Source: Nanosynbacter sp. | GTDB lineage: Bacteria > Patescibacteriota > Saccharimonadia > Saccharimonadales > Saccharimonadaceae | Direction: 5' to 3' | DNA: 23,733 bases | Assembly: GCA_015257605.1 (NCBI GenBank) | Contig: JABZJV010000006.1 | Location: 1 to 23,733, forward strand | Shown: positions 6,600 through 14,784 of the stretch, in pieces | Numbering within the stretch: position 1 is the first letter of the stretch | Layout of the letters: each line of letters starts with the position of its first letter | Notes under the pieces: generated by a model | Databases searched by the model: none | What the model was told of the DNA's origin: nothing | The model's input: the letters and a program-made list of their open reading frames with translations, nothing else | Program-made: the position numbers and the translations under genes

Positions 6600-7386
6600 T
6601 CAGCAACAAGAATGGCTGGATTTTGCGAAAAGCATGGCGTTGGAGGCGGGCGACATTATGCGAAAATATTTTGGCAAGAAACCAGACTCTCATCTTAAAG
6701 CAAACAATACAATTGTGACTGTTGCTGATGAGGAGATTAACGATCTCGTCATTAAGCGGGTAACTGAGCGATATCCAGACCACGATATTGATGGCGAAGA
6801 GGCGAACCAGCGCCGTGGTTCAAAATATGTTTGGGTTTGTGATCCAATTGATGGAACAGCTTCGTTCGCCATAGGATTGCCTGTGTCGGTGTTTTCTCTG
6901 GCGCTAGTGATTGATGGTCAGCCAGAGGTTGGTGTGATTTATGCGCCGTTTAGCGAGCGTTTATATTGGGCAGTGCGTGGTCAAGGTGTTTATTTGAAAA
7001 GCCGGCCAATTCATGTGAGCCAGGATAGCCTTGATGACCGTGTGGAAATGAATGTTGATTGGTGGCCGAGCGCTCCATGGGATGTGATGCAAGTCGTTCA
7101 TGATCTTGCTTATGAAAAAGATGTGTATGTAACGACGGTTGGCAGTACAACGCACGCTGCGGCACTGGTGGCGCGCGGCGAGTTTGTTGCGTCAGTATTC
7201 ACTGGTACGAAGGGTAAAAACGTTGACATTGCGGCAGCAAAAGTCATCGTCGAGGAAGCTGGCGGTAAGGTGACTGATCTTTTCGGCCGGGAGCAGCGGT
7301 ATGATCAGGATATCTGCGGAGCATTGGTAAGCAACGGAGTTGTTCACGAGGATATAGTGGAAGCGATGAGGAAGCTAATAGAATGA
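6592..7386 (+). CDS. Inositol monophosphatase-family phosphatase
   Basis: 264 residues. Metal-binding motifs of the IMPase/FBPase/CysQ superfamily are in order: TVADEEIND (about 43-51), DGEE (67-70), CDPIDGTASF (83-92) with the catalytic DPIDGT, and a late motif KNVDIAAAKVIVEEAGGKV in which the third metal-ligand Asp is kept but the usual preceding Trp is Val. Length is usual for the family. Members hydrolyse inositol phosphates, 3'-phosphoadenosine phosphates or fructose-1,6-bisphosphate with Mg2+; the sequence does not decide which. It overlaps the GNAT gene by eight bases and lies 77 bases before ileS on the same strand, so it is in the T-box-controlled operon. Confidence 0.85.
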   Translation: MTNQQQEWLDFAKSMALEAGDIMRKYFGKKPDSHLKANNTIVTVADEEINDLVIKRVTERYPDHDIDGEEANQRRGSKYVWVCDPIDGTASFAIGLPVSVFSLALVIDGQPEVGVIYAPFSERLYWAVRGQGVYLKSRPIHVSQDSLDDRVEMNVDWWPSAPWDVMQVVHDLAYEKDVYVTTVGSTTHAAALVARGEFVASVFTGTKGKNVDIAAAKVIVEEAGGKVTDLFGREQRYDQDICGALVSNGVVHEDIVEAMRKLIE

Positions 7387-7463
7387 TGAATAGGGAATAG
7401 GAAAATTTGAGCGAATAATTTAAATAAAACGCAGTGAATATAAGGTAGATAAGGAGGAAAATT

Positions 7464-10400
7464 ATGAAATTCAAACACGGCACACGCCGCCGAGCGGCAG
7501 AATACGAAAAGGACTGGGTGCAGCGCTGGAAGGACGACCAGACGTTCGAAAGGTCGGTGGCGCAGCGGCTGGCGGATAATGCCTACGTTTTTTACGACGG
7601 GCCACCGTTTATCACTGGTGTGCCGCATCATGGTACGTTACTGAGCTCAATCGTTAAAGATGCGGTGCCGCGCTACTGGACAATGAAAGGCAAGCGCGTG
7701 GAGCGCCGCTGGGGTTGGGACTGTCATGGGCTGCCGGCAGAGAATTTCGTCGAAAAGCAGATGAATATTATGGATCGGCGGCAGATTGTGACGAGTAGCG
7801 ACCAGCCAGCACCGCTGGATAAGGACGGCAATCCTTTGCCAACTATCAGCCTGGAAAAATACATTACCAAGGCGCGCGAAAGTATGGTGGCGAATAGCGA
7901 GACGTGGCAGGGCGTGATCGACCGCATTGGCCGCTGGGTGGACTTCAAAGGCGCTTATCGTACCATGGACAAGAATTTCATGGAGAGCGTCTGGTGGGCC
8001 TTTAAGCAGCTGTACGAGGCTGGCAAAATCTACGAAGGCGAAAAGGTACTGATGTACGACACCAAGTTTGCTACCCCAGTGAGCAAGGCTGAAGTGACGA
8101 TGGACAACGACGCTTACCAGACGGTTACTGATCCGAGTGTGTATGTGAAGTTTAAACTAAAAGATAGTAAGACGAGCCACAAAATAGTATTAAATGAGCA
8201 CTCAAAAGTCTTGTTTGTGTGCAATGCAAATGTTGTCCGTTCACAGATGGCGCAGGCTTTTTATAATCACTTCACCAAGACTCAGAATGCCGATTCGGCT
8301 GGCGTTAACGCAGAGAAGTATCCTACCGCTAAGATACCGACAGTTGCGGATTTTGATGCTCATCTCGTTGCTAAGAATCTTGATCCGCTGGCGGTTATTG
8401 ACTTAATGCGAGAGAAAGGTATCGAAGTTGGAGCTAGCCAACGGACACAATTGACGAAAGATATGCTGCGTAATTACGACCTAGTTGTCAATATCGCTAA
8501 TCGCAACCAGACACCGGATTGGCTAAAGGGTGATAACGTTGTTTGGTGGAAGATTGAGGACCCTCATGCCGAAAGTCGAAAGCTGGCAGAATTGGCGTGC
8601 GACGAAATCGAAAAGCGAGTCAAGAAGTTGATTAGCGGTGAAGTAGTTGATGATATCGAAGGTGATGATGTCAATGTCCTCGCCTGGACGACCACACCGT
8701 GGACGCTACCGGCCAACCTGATGCTGGCCGTCAATCCCGAGATGACGTACTGCGAAGTGCTGGTCGATGGTGAGAAATTAATCATCGCCGAGGAGGCGCT
8801 GGAACGCACTTTGCAAGACGACAAGCACCAGCCGCTTGAGTACGACGTACTGCGGAAGTTTCCGGGTAGCGAGCTAGTAGGTAAGAAATACCAGCCGCTC
8901 GATACCGGCTCGACCTGGCCAGAGAATGACAAAATCCATACCATTTATGCAGCGGATTTTGTCTCGCACGAGTCGGGTACGGGTATTGTGCATATCGCGC
9001 CGGCCTATGGCGAGGATGACTTTGAACTTGGTAAAGCCAATGGCATCGCGCCCTTCCATGTGATTGATGATAACGGCTACTACACTGACACCAATTACAA
9101 AGGCCTGGAGGTATGGGAAAATAATAAATTCATCGCCAAAGACCTGAAAGAAAAGGGTGTGGTGTGGAAGATTGAGTACATTCGTCACGAATATCCGTTC
9201 AATCCGCGCAGCAAACAGCGCATCATGTACCGGGCCATCCCCAGCTGGTTCTTCGACATTCAGGGGCAAAAGCCGCTGATGTTGGAACAAAATGAGCATA
9301 TCAATTGGTTCCCGGCCCACCTGAAACATGGTCGCTTTGCCAAAAACATCGAGCAAGCACCAGACTGGAACCTCAGCCGTGACCGCTTCTGGGCGACGGC
9401 GATGCCAGTATGGAAGGGCGACCGTGGTACGGTTAAGGTGGTTGGCTCGTATGCAGAGTTGAAGGAGCTGAGCGGTGTGGAGCTGGATGATTACCACCGT
9501 CCGTGGGTGGATGACATCACATTTGAAATTGACGGTGAAACGTTTACCCGCATTGATAAGGTGCTGGACTGCTGGTTCGAGAGCGGTAGCATGCCGTTCG
9601 CACAGCTGCATTATCCGTTTGAAAACCAGGTCAAGTTTGAGCAGAATTACCCGGCGGATTTCATCGTTGAGTACATCGGTCAGGTGCGAGCGTGGTTCTA
9701 CTATGTACATGCCGTCAACACCGCTTTGGCGGAGATTGGCGCCTTTGGTGAGGCGGGTGCGCAGCACAAAAACGCTTACAGCAACGTCATTACCACTGGT
9801 GTGGTGGCGGGCAATGACGGCCGCAAGATGAGTAAGTCGCTCGGTAATTTTACCAACCCGAATGAACTGATGGATAAGTTTAGTGCCGATAGTTTGCGTT
9901 TCTTGCTGCTGAGCAGCCCGCTGCTCAACGGTGAGGACTTTGCTTTGCACGACAAAGACGTTGGTGACGTGGCGCGTAAGCTCAGTATGATCTGGAATAT
10001 GTATGATTTCTTTACTATGTATGCGGAGGTTGATGGCTGGGAGTTTGACGGTGAGATGAAAGATCCGCTGAGCGAGTTGACGAATCCGCTGGATATCTGG
10101 ATCGTCAGTCGGCTGCATCAGCTAGTGGCAGAAGTTGAGCGTCACATGGATACCTACAATATCCCCGATGCACTCAGCCCTATTTTGCCATTCCTCGACG
10201 ACGCGTCCAACTGGTACGTGCGCCGCAGCCGCCGCCGCTTCTGGAAGTCGGAAGACGATGGTGACAAGAACGATGCTTATCGCACGCTACATTACGTGCT
10301 GGTGCGCCTAAGCTATATTCTGGCGCCATTTACGCCGTTTTTGGCTGAGGAATTGTATCATAATCTGACGGGTGATAATGAATCAATTCACTTGAAGGAT

Positions 10401-10970
10401 TGGCTGCCAGCCGGTGAGGTGAATAAGGCAATGCTACGCGATATGAACGCACTGCGTGCTGCTGTCAATGATGGTCTATCGAAGCGTGCCGCCGAGGGAG
10501 TTAAGGTTCGTCAGCCGCTAGCTTCCGCTAAACTTGTCAGCACTATTTCGCAAAATACGCCAGAAGAAGTTGCTCAGTTCCTAGTCGATATTGCACGGGA
10601 CGAGCTGAATGTTAAGTCGGTGGAAGCAGTGACTGGTTCAGAACTTGATGTTCCTGAAGCGTCTGCTCAGCCAAGTGTTGTCTACGATCTCACTATCACT
10701 CCCGAACTCAAACGCGAAGGCCTAATGCGCGAAGTCATCCGCCACGTGCAAAGCGCGCGTAAGAAGGCTGGCTTGCAGGTGGACGACCGGATTGAGCTTG
10801 GCATCACTAGTAGCGACACGGAAATCGCTCAGGCTGTCGATGTATTTGCTGATACCATCAAGGCCGAGACTCTGGCTGTAAAGCTAGGCTCTGCGGCGGA
10901 CGATATGGAGAAATATGACGTTAAAGTTGACGGTAAACCGGTAGAAATTTATCTGAAGAAAGCTGATTAA
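7464..10970 (+). CDS. ileS: Isoleucine-tRNA ligase with inserted phosphatase-like domain
   Basis: 1168 residues from ATG 7464, six bases after a strong AAGGAGG (7451-7457). It charges tRNA-Ile with isoleucine. Visible class I landmarks: HIGH-type motif in GVPHHGTLL (about 54-60), GWDCHGLPAENFVEKQM (about 86-102), editing-domain motif AWTTTPWTLPAN (from W408), GTGIVHIAPAYGEDD, WFYYVHAV, and KMSKS at 788-792 in GRKMSKSLGNF. The anticodon-binding domain and a C-terminal region follow. This is the longer, eukaryote-like (type 2) IleRS form. Between VYVKFKLKD (ends ~233) and AWTTTPWTLP an additional ~150 residues (about 246-394) form a low-molecular-weight tyrosine phosphatase/arsenate-reductase-like domain, described separately. 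The frame is open throughout, so this is a true in-frame insertion. It ends the T-box-led operon. Confidence 0.95.
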   Translation: MKFKHGTRRRAAEYEKDWVQRWKDDQTFERSVAQRLADNAYVFYDGPPFITGVPHHGTLLSSIVKDAVPRYWTMKGKRVERRWGWDCHGLPAENFVEKQMNIMDRRQIVTSSDQPAPLDKDGNPLPTISLEKYITKARESMVANSETWQGVIDRIGRWVDFKGAYRTMDKNFMESVWWAFKQLYEAGKIYEGEKVLMYDTKFATPVSKAEVTMDNDAYQTVTDPSVYVKFKLKDSKTSHKIVLNEHSKVLFVCNANVVRSQMAQAFYNHFTKTQNADSAGVNAEKYPTAKIPTVADFDAHLVAKNLDPLAVIDLMREKGIEVGASQRTQLTKDMLRNYDLVVNIANRNQTPDWLKGDNVVWWKIEDPHAESRKLAELACDEIEKRVKKLISGEVVDDIEGDDVNVLAWTTTPWTLPANLMLAVNPEMTYCEVLVDGEKLIIAEEALERTLQDDKHQPLEYDVLRKFPGSELVGKKYQPLDTGSTWPENDKIHTIYAADFVSHESGTGIVHIAPAYGEDDFELGKANGIAPFHVIDDNGYYTDTNYKGLEVWENNKFIAKDLKEKGVVWKIEYIRHEYPFNPRSKQRIMYRAIPSWFFDIQGQKPLMLEQNEHINWFPAHLKHGRFAKNIEQAPDWNLSRDRFWATAMPVWKGDRGTVKVVGSYAELKELSGVELDDYHRPWVDDITFEIDGETFTRIDKVLDCWFESGSMPFAQLHYPFENQVKFEQNYPADFIVEYIGQVRAWFYYVHAVNTALAEIGAFGEAGAQHKNAYSNVITTGVVAGNDGRKMSKSLGNFTNPNELMDKFSADSLRFLLLSSPLLNGEDFALHDKDVGDVARKLSMIWNMYDFFTMYAEVDGWEFDGEMKDPLSELTNPLDIWIVSRLHQLVAEVERHMDTYNIPDALSPILPFLDDASNWYVRRSRRRFWKSEDDGDKNDAYRTLHYVLVRLSYILAPFTPFLAEELYHNLTGDNESIHLKDWLPAGEVNKAMLRDMNALRAAVNDGLSKRAAEGVKVRQPLASAKLVSTISQNTPEEVAQFLVDIARDELNVKSVEAVTGSELDVPEASAQPSVVYDLTITPELKREGLMREVIRHVQSARKKAGLQVDDRIELGITSSDTEIAQAVDVFADTIKAETLAVKLGSAADDMEKYDVKVDGKPVEIYLKKAD
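8199..8645 (+). other. LMW-phosphatase-like domain inserted in IleRS
   Basis: Residues about 246-394 of IleRS start with KVLFVCNANVVRSQMAQAF: the phosphatase P-loop C-x5-R-S with C253, R259 and S260, and the conserved Asn at C+3 (N256), as in CxGNxxRS of LMW protein tyrosine phosphatases and thioredoxin-type arsenate reductases. Later DLVVNIANR and a WWKIEDP motif match the expected fold, with D366-P367 at the place of the general-acid Asp-Pro. Both catalytic elements are therefore kept. Composition dips at the junction (20 G+C of 60 at 8161-8220; 26 of 60 at 8221-8280) against 40 of 60 upstream at 7681-7740. Activity and substrate are unknown. Confidence 0.85.
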
Positions 10971-11063
10971 GCTGCTAAATTGCGACCAGGAGTACACCCT
11001 TATAATTTCCAGGGTTTCTTGGCCATATTTTCGCATAGGTTAATTAAGTGTTACGATAGAGCT

Positions 11064-11897
11064 ATGACTACTATTACCAAAGCTATCATTCCGGTCGCCG
11101 GTTGGGGCACGCGGATGTTGCCGATTACTAAATCAATCGAAAAGTGTATGTTGCCGGTGGGGATGCGTCCGGTGGTTGACTATATAGTGCAGGATATAAT
11201 TCGGGCGGGTGTCAAGGATATTTATTTCGTGGTTGGCGAGCAAAGCACTCAAGTGCAGAGCTATTATCGGTCAAATATTCAGCTGAACGACTATTTGCGG
11301 CGCGCTGGCAAGCAAGATAAATTACCTCTGGTGGCGCCGCTGCGCGATGTGCGAATACATTTTTTAACCCAGCCTGGTACGGGCGGTTACGGCACTAGCA
11401 TCCCAGTGGGGTTGGCTAGCGAATTTATTGAGCCAGGCGAGTCGGCGTTTGTGGTGATGGGCGATCAGTTTTTCTGGCGTAGTGACGGCGGTTCAAATGC
11501 GGCTGATCTGGCGGAGCTGGTGGAGGCGCGCGGTTTGTCGGCTGGGCTATTGGGTAACCCTGTTGAGGAGGCACTTATCCCACAAACGGGCATCATCGAA
11601 ACCGACCAGCAGGGTAATTTTGTCCGCATCATTGAAAAGCCGAAGCTGGAAGACGCGCCGAGTAATCTCAGCAATTCAAGCTTTTACGTTCTCAATAAAG
11701 AGATTTTCGAGCTGGCGCGTACATTGCCTGCCAATCCGCAGCGCGGCGAGTTTGAGCTGACCGACGCCATCAACGCATACATTGCCGGTGGCGGTATCAT
11801 CGCGGTGGGCGAGGCCAAGGGTGACTATATGGAGTGCGGTTCGCCCAGCGGCTGGCTACGCGCCAATAACGCCATGGCTCGGTTGCAGGCAAATTAG
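11064..11897 (+). CDS. galU: UTP--glucose-1-phosphate uridylyltransferase-like nucleotidyltransferase
   Basis: 277 residues from ATG 11064; a TACGAT box (11052-11057) lies six bases upstream, so the mRNA may be leaderless, and the in-frame TTG at 10980 is rejected as start. The N-terminal nucleotide-binding motif IPVAGWGTRMLPITKSIEKC with MLPV is the G-x-G-T-R...K...EK..LP signature of sugar-nucleotide pyrophosphorylases. QPGTGGYGTSI, VVMGDQFF, IIEKPKLEDAPSNL and GEFELTDAI match GalU more closely than RmlA or GlmU. It would make UDP-glucose for envelope polysaccharides. A second possible box TATAAT (11001-11006) with TTGCGA upstream is also present. Substrate choice among UDP-glucose and close relatives is not certain. 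Confidence 0.85.
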   Translation: MTTITKAIIPVAGWGTRMLPITKSIEKCMLPVGMRPVVDYIVQDIIRAGVKDIYFVVGEQSTQVQSYYRSNIQLNDYLRRAGKQDKLPLVAPLRDVRIHFLTQPGTGGYGTSIPVGLASEFIEPGESAFVVMGDQFFWRSDGGSNAADLAELVEARGLSAGLLGNPVEEALIPQTGIIETDQQGNFVRIIEKPKLEDAPSNLSNSSFYVLNKEIFELARTLPANPQRGEFELTDAINAYIAGGGIIAVGEAKGDYMECGSPSGWLRANNAMARLQAN

Positions 11898-11926
11898 TTG
11901 CACGTATTATCCATCTCTGTTATAAT
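11898..11926 (+). promoter_or_regulatory. Strong promoter of rplU
   Basis: TTGCAC (11898-11903), 17-base spacer, and TATAAT (11921-11926) with an extended TGT in front. The -35 begins right after the galU stop (11895-11897). The leader is about 28 bases and carries AAGGAACG before the ATG. Confidence 0.8.
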
Positions 11927-11961
11927 TGGTCACTGATAGTAAATATATTTTAAGGAACGAA

Positions 11962-12267
11962 ATGAAAGCAGTCGTAAAGATCTCTGGCAAGCAATATATT
12001 GTCAGCGAAAAAGAGTCCCTCTTGGTGGATCTCCTCCCTGAAGGCACAAAAGAACTCACTCTCGACGCACTTTTAGTGATTGATGGTGATAAAACAAAAG
12101 TTGGTACGCCGACGGTAAAAGGCGCGGTGGTAAAAGCGAAAGTCGTTGAGGCGGAAGTCAAAGGCGATAAAATCCGCGTCATTCGCTACAAAGCTAAAAA
12201 ACGCGTTCACAAAGAAAACGGCCATCGTCAAAAATATAGCCGTATCGAGATCACGTCGATTAAATAG
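11962..12267 (+). CDS. rplU: 50S ribosomal protein L21
   Basis: 101 residues, usual length for bL21. It opens with MKAVVKISGKQYIVSEKES and has VDLLPEG, DGDKTKVGTPTVKGA, IRVIRYKAKKR and HRQKYSRIEITSI, all typical L21 segments that bind 23S rRNA. The start at 11962 is set by the family N terminus and by AAGGAACG just upstream; an in-frame GTG-type start at 11926 would lie in the promoter. In most bacteria rpmA (L27) follows directly. Here a terminator and parA follow, so L27 must be elsewhere. Confidence 0.97.
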   Translation: MKAVVKISGKQYIVSEKESLLVDLLPEGTKELTLDALLVIDGDKTKVGTPTVKGAVVKAKVVEAEVKGDKIRVIRYKAKKRVHKENGHRQKYSRIEITSIK

Positions 12268-12283
12268 TAGATACAAACTTGAT

Positions 12284-12315
12284 AAATTGCCCTGTTCTTT
12301 GAAGCAGGGCAATTT
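12284..12315 (+). terminator. Terminator after rplU
   Basis: Perfect 11-base inverted repeat AAATTGCCCTG (12284-12294) and CAGGGCAATTT (12305-12315) around a ten-base loop, with the stem ending in T residues. It isolates rplU from parA. Confidence 0.85.
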
Positions 12316-12334
12316 CATATTTACTAGATGTTTG

Positions 12335-12343
12335 TGGTATAAT
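12335..12343 (+). promoter_or_regulatory. Extended -10 promoter of parAB
   Basis: TGG-TATAAT forms an extended -10 box 29 bases before the GTG start; AGAGAGGG (12355-12362) serves as ribosome binding site. No clear -35 is seen. Confidence 0.6.
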
Positions 12344-12372
12344 TAAACGTAAGCAGAGAGGGCAGATAAACA

Positions 12373-13137
12373 GTGGCATCTATCATAACAGTTACCAATC
12401 AGAAAGGTGGCGTTGGCAAGACAACAACGTCAATTAATCTGGCTTACTATCTGGCAAAGATGGGCAAGCGGACGTTATTGATTGATTTCGATCCGCAGGG
12501 CAATGCAACTAGCGGCTTAGGTATTGATAAGCAGAGCTTAGAAGTAACTATTGCTGATGCTATTCTCGGCCGTAAAAAATTAGTAGAAGTAACGGTTCCA
12601 ACCGAGTTTGATAACCTATCGTTGGTGCCTGCTGTGCCAACCCTAGCTAATACCGAAGTAGAGCTGGCTCAGACTGATTATCGTTTCAGCCGCCTGAAAT
12701 ATGCTATCAAGGCTTGCACCATAGAGTACGATTACATTATCATTGATTGTCCGCCGAGTTTAAGCTTGTTGACAGTTAATGCGTTAATTGCCGCTCAATA
12801 TGTTTTACTGCCGGTGCAGGCAGAATTTTATGCGCTAGAGGGCCTAGGCCAGTTGCTGGAAACGATGAAACTAGTGCGCAAAAATCTCAATCCAACGCTT
12901 GATTTGGTAGGTGTGCTGCCGACAATGGTTGATAACCGCACGTCGCTGTCGACGCAAGTGTTAGACGAGATTTCTAAGCATTTTCCAGCTAAAGTGTTCA
13001 AAACGAAGATTCCGCGCAATGTCCGCTTGGCCGAGGCACCGAGCCACGGTTTGCCAATTGGCGCGTATGATAGGTTTAGTAAAGGCGCTCGCGCTTATAA
13101 AGCGCTAGCCAAGGAGGTGATTGAGCGTGCCGGTTAG
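12373..13137 (+). CDS. parA: Chromosome-partitioning ATPase ParA/Soj
   Basis: 254 residues from GTG 12373. The deviant Walker A KGGVGKTT (11-18) follows ITVTNQ, and the family motifs LIDFDPQGNAT and YDYIIIDCPPSLSLLTVNAL are present, with no N-terminal DNA-binding extension, so it is the short chromosomal (Soj) type. It forms nucleoid-bound dimers and is displaced by ParB-parS complexes to segregate origins. It overlaps parB by 11 bases when parB starts at GTG 13127. It is transcribed from its own promoter after the rplU terminator. Confidence 0.95.
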   Translation: MASIITVTNQKGGVGKTTTSINLAYYLAKMGKRTLLIDFDPQGNATSGLGIDKQSLEVTIADAILGRKKLVEVTVPTEFDNLSLVPAVPTLANTEVELAQTDYRFSRLKYAIKACTIEYDYIIIDCPPSLSLLTVNALIAAQYVLLPVQAEFYALEGLGQLLETMKLVRKNLNPTLDLVGVLPTMVDNRTSLSTQVLDEISKHFPAKVFKTKIPRNVRLAEAPSHGLPIGAYDRFSKGARAYKALAKEVIERAG

Positions 13138-14011
13138 AAAGGGCCTAGGGCGAGGTTTTGACTCGCTCATTCCGACAGAGCTGCTAGACGAATCGTTCGA
13201 TCCGACAGCCGAGCAAGACGAACGCGTTAGCGATTTGCGCTATATTAAATTAGCGTCAATTATGCCCGATCCAGATCAGCCGCGCCGCGAATTTGACGAC
13301 GATGCGTTGGTTGAATTGAGTAAATCGATCAAAGAGCATGGCATATTACAGCCAGTAGTGGTGCGGCCGCATGGCGACGGCTATATGATTGTGGCTGGCG
13401 AACGTCGTTTCCGGGCTTCTAAGCTAGCGAAGCTTGATCGGATTCCAGCGCTGGTGCGGACGCTATCGGGCCAGCACCGGTTAGAGCTGTCGTTGATCGA
13501 GAATATCCAGCGCCGCGACCTTAATCCGCTAGAGACAGCGACGGCGTATTTGAAGTTGCGCGATCAGTTTAATCTGACTTTAGATGATATTGGCAAGCGT
13601 GTCGGTAAAACGTCGGCGGCGATTGCTAATACTATGCGTTTGTTGCGCTTGCCGGGGGCGGTGCGCGATGTAGTAGCGCGCGGCGAACTAAGCGAAGGCC
13701 AGGCGCGGTCGCTGACGAGCTTGCCAGAAGAGGAAATTTTGCGGGTTGTTCCGAGAATTATAAAAGAGCAATGGAGTGCGCGGACGATTGAGCACTATGT
13801 CTCGAATTATAAAAAGTTGCATGGTACAGCATCGACTAAGGGCAGAAAAGTAGTTCGTAGCTCGAGATTTATTCGCGAAGAGGAGTGTTTTGCTAAGCGT
13901 TTCGGAACACCAGTCGCCGTCAAAGAGACTCGGAAAGGCGCCGGACGGATTATTATTTCATTCAAAGATCAAGCAGACTTCAAGCGAATTGCTAAGCTGC
14001 TGGGTGAATAA
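13127..14011 (+). CDS. parB: Chromosome-partitioning CTPase ParB
   Basis: 294 residues from GTG 13127, nine bases after AAGGAGG (13111-13117), giving the classic MPVRKGLGRGFDSLIPT N terminus that contacts ParA; TTG 13121 is too close to that ribosome binding site. The CTP-binding N domain holds QPRREF (51-56), GILQPVVVRP, and GERRFR (91-96). ENIQRRDLNPLE is followed by a helix-turn-helix region (about 140-190) for parS binding, and the C-terminal ~80 residues form the dimerisation domain. No parS-like 16-base palindrome was found by eye in this window. Confidence 0.95.
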   Translation: MPVRKGLGRGFDSLIPTELLDESFDPTAEQDERVSDLRYIKLASIMPDPDQPRREFDDDALVELSKSIKEHGILQPVVVRPHGDGYMIVAGERRFRASKLAKLDRIPALVRTLSGQHRLELSLIENIQRRDLNPLETATAYLKLRDQFNLTLDDIGKRVGKTSAAIANTMRLLRLPGAVRDVVARGELSEGQARSLTSLPEEEILRVVPRIIKEQWSARTIEHYVSNYKKLHGTASTKGRKVVRSSRFIREEECFAKRFGTPVAVKETRKGAGRIIISFKDQADFKRIAKLLGE

Positions 14012-14091
14012 ACCCGAATTGTACTAATCTAACGTTGTAAAAATTACAAATTGAATTTTTAGGCTGCTAGCTTGTGATCTTAATTTTAAAC

Positions 14092-14700
14092 TCAAAACGA
14101 GTCTATATTGCCTAACGGAAAAATCCGCAAAGCCACTGGTCCGACAATGTCATAGGTTGGAATGAAACCCAGCCCGCTACGCGAATCGAATGAGTTATCG
14201 CCGACTCGATTATCGCCCGCTACGAAAATAGAGCCTTCTGGCACTGTCCATTCGCCGCTGTGGCTAGTCGGTGATTTTGGACCGACGTTGTTCTTGCGTG
14301 TGCTGTCGTCTGGATGAAAGCCTTCGGGATATTTATTATTGTAAACTGTTAGCACGCCGTCCTTGACAACGACGCGTTCGCCAGGGAAGGCAATTACGCG
14401 TTTGATGATATAGCGATCGGGTGCTCCAGGCCTATAGACGGGATTAACAAAAACAACAATCTTTCCACGTTCTGGCAAATACGGTTTATTTTGTATCTGT
14501 GCCATGGTTACAGGTATTCGGTTAATGATTAACCGGTCGCCGTCGGCGAGAGTATTATCCATGCTGTGTCCAGAGACGGAAAAACTGCGAAAAACGTAAG
14601 CATTTAATAGCAAAGTGCCAATTAGCACTGCAATAACAAATCCGCTAAAACTTAGAAAATCTCGAAGACGCGGATGGCGGGTGAGATAGCTAGCTTCCAT
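14092..14700 (-). CDS. lepB: Signal peptidase I
   Basis: 202 residues from the ATG at 14700. An ATG at 14736 is in frame but lies in the promoter, so 14700 is preferred. One membrane helix (about 16-37) is followed by box B SGHSMDNTL with catalytic Ser46, the lysine box YIIKRVIAFPGE with Lys100, and GDNRVGDNSFDSRSGLG (box E). It removes signal peptides from exported proteins on the outer face of the membrane; likely clients here include the surface proteins at 2297-4916. It faces the LCP gene across an 84-base divergent promoter region and is tail-to-tail with parB across 80 bases that contain only a weak AT-rich palindrome. Confidence 0.95.
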   Translation of the reverse strand: MEASYLTRHPRLRDFLSFSGFVIAVLIGTLLLNAYVFRSFSVSGHSMDNTLADGDRLIINRIPVTMAQIQNKPYLPERGKIVVFVNPVYRPGAPDRYIIKRVIAFPGERVVVKDGVLTVYNNKYPEGFHPDDSTRKNNVGPKSPTSHSGEWTVPEGSIFVAGDNRVGDNSFDSRSGLGFIPTYDIVGPVALRIFPLGNIDSF

Positions 14701-14707
14701 TACACGT

Positions 14708-14736
14708 ATTATACGCTGTAAAAACCAACGAAACAA
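14708..14736 (-). promoter_or_regulatory. Promoter of lepB, leaderless
   Basis: Read on the minus strand: TTGTTT (14736-14731), 17-base spacer, TATAAT (14713-14708), then seven bases to the ATG at 14700. Confidence 0.7.
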
Positions 14737-14770
14737 TAAGCGTGATATTTATTTTTTAGCTAAAATCCTT

Positions 14771-14776
14771 TATAGT
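14771..14776 (+). promoter_or_regulatory. -10 box of the LCP gene, leaderless
   Basis: TATAGT lies eight bases before the ATG at 14785; a weak TTTATT is 17 bases upstream. No ribosome binding site precedes the ATG. Confidence 0.5.
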
Positions 14777-14784
14777 ACATAGAT

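Noticed and set aside
8874..10118. Long open frame of 414 codons on the minus strand
   Set aside because: It lies wholly inside ileS, has no ribosome binding site or recognisable motif, and is explained by the codon bias of the plus-strand gene.
14012..14091. TTGTAA-AAA-TTACAA palindrome between parB and lepB
   Set aside because: AT-only six-base stem; too weak to call a terminator or operator.
11898..14091. parS sites near parAB
   Set aside because: No match to the TGTTTCACGTGAAACA-type palindrome was seen by eye in this window.
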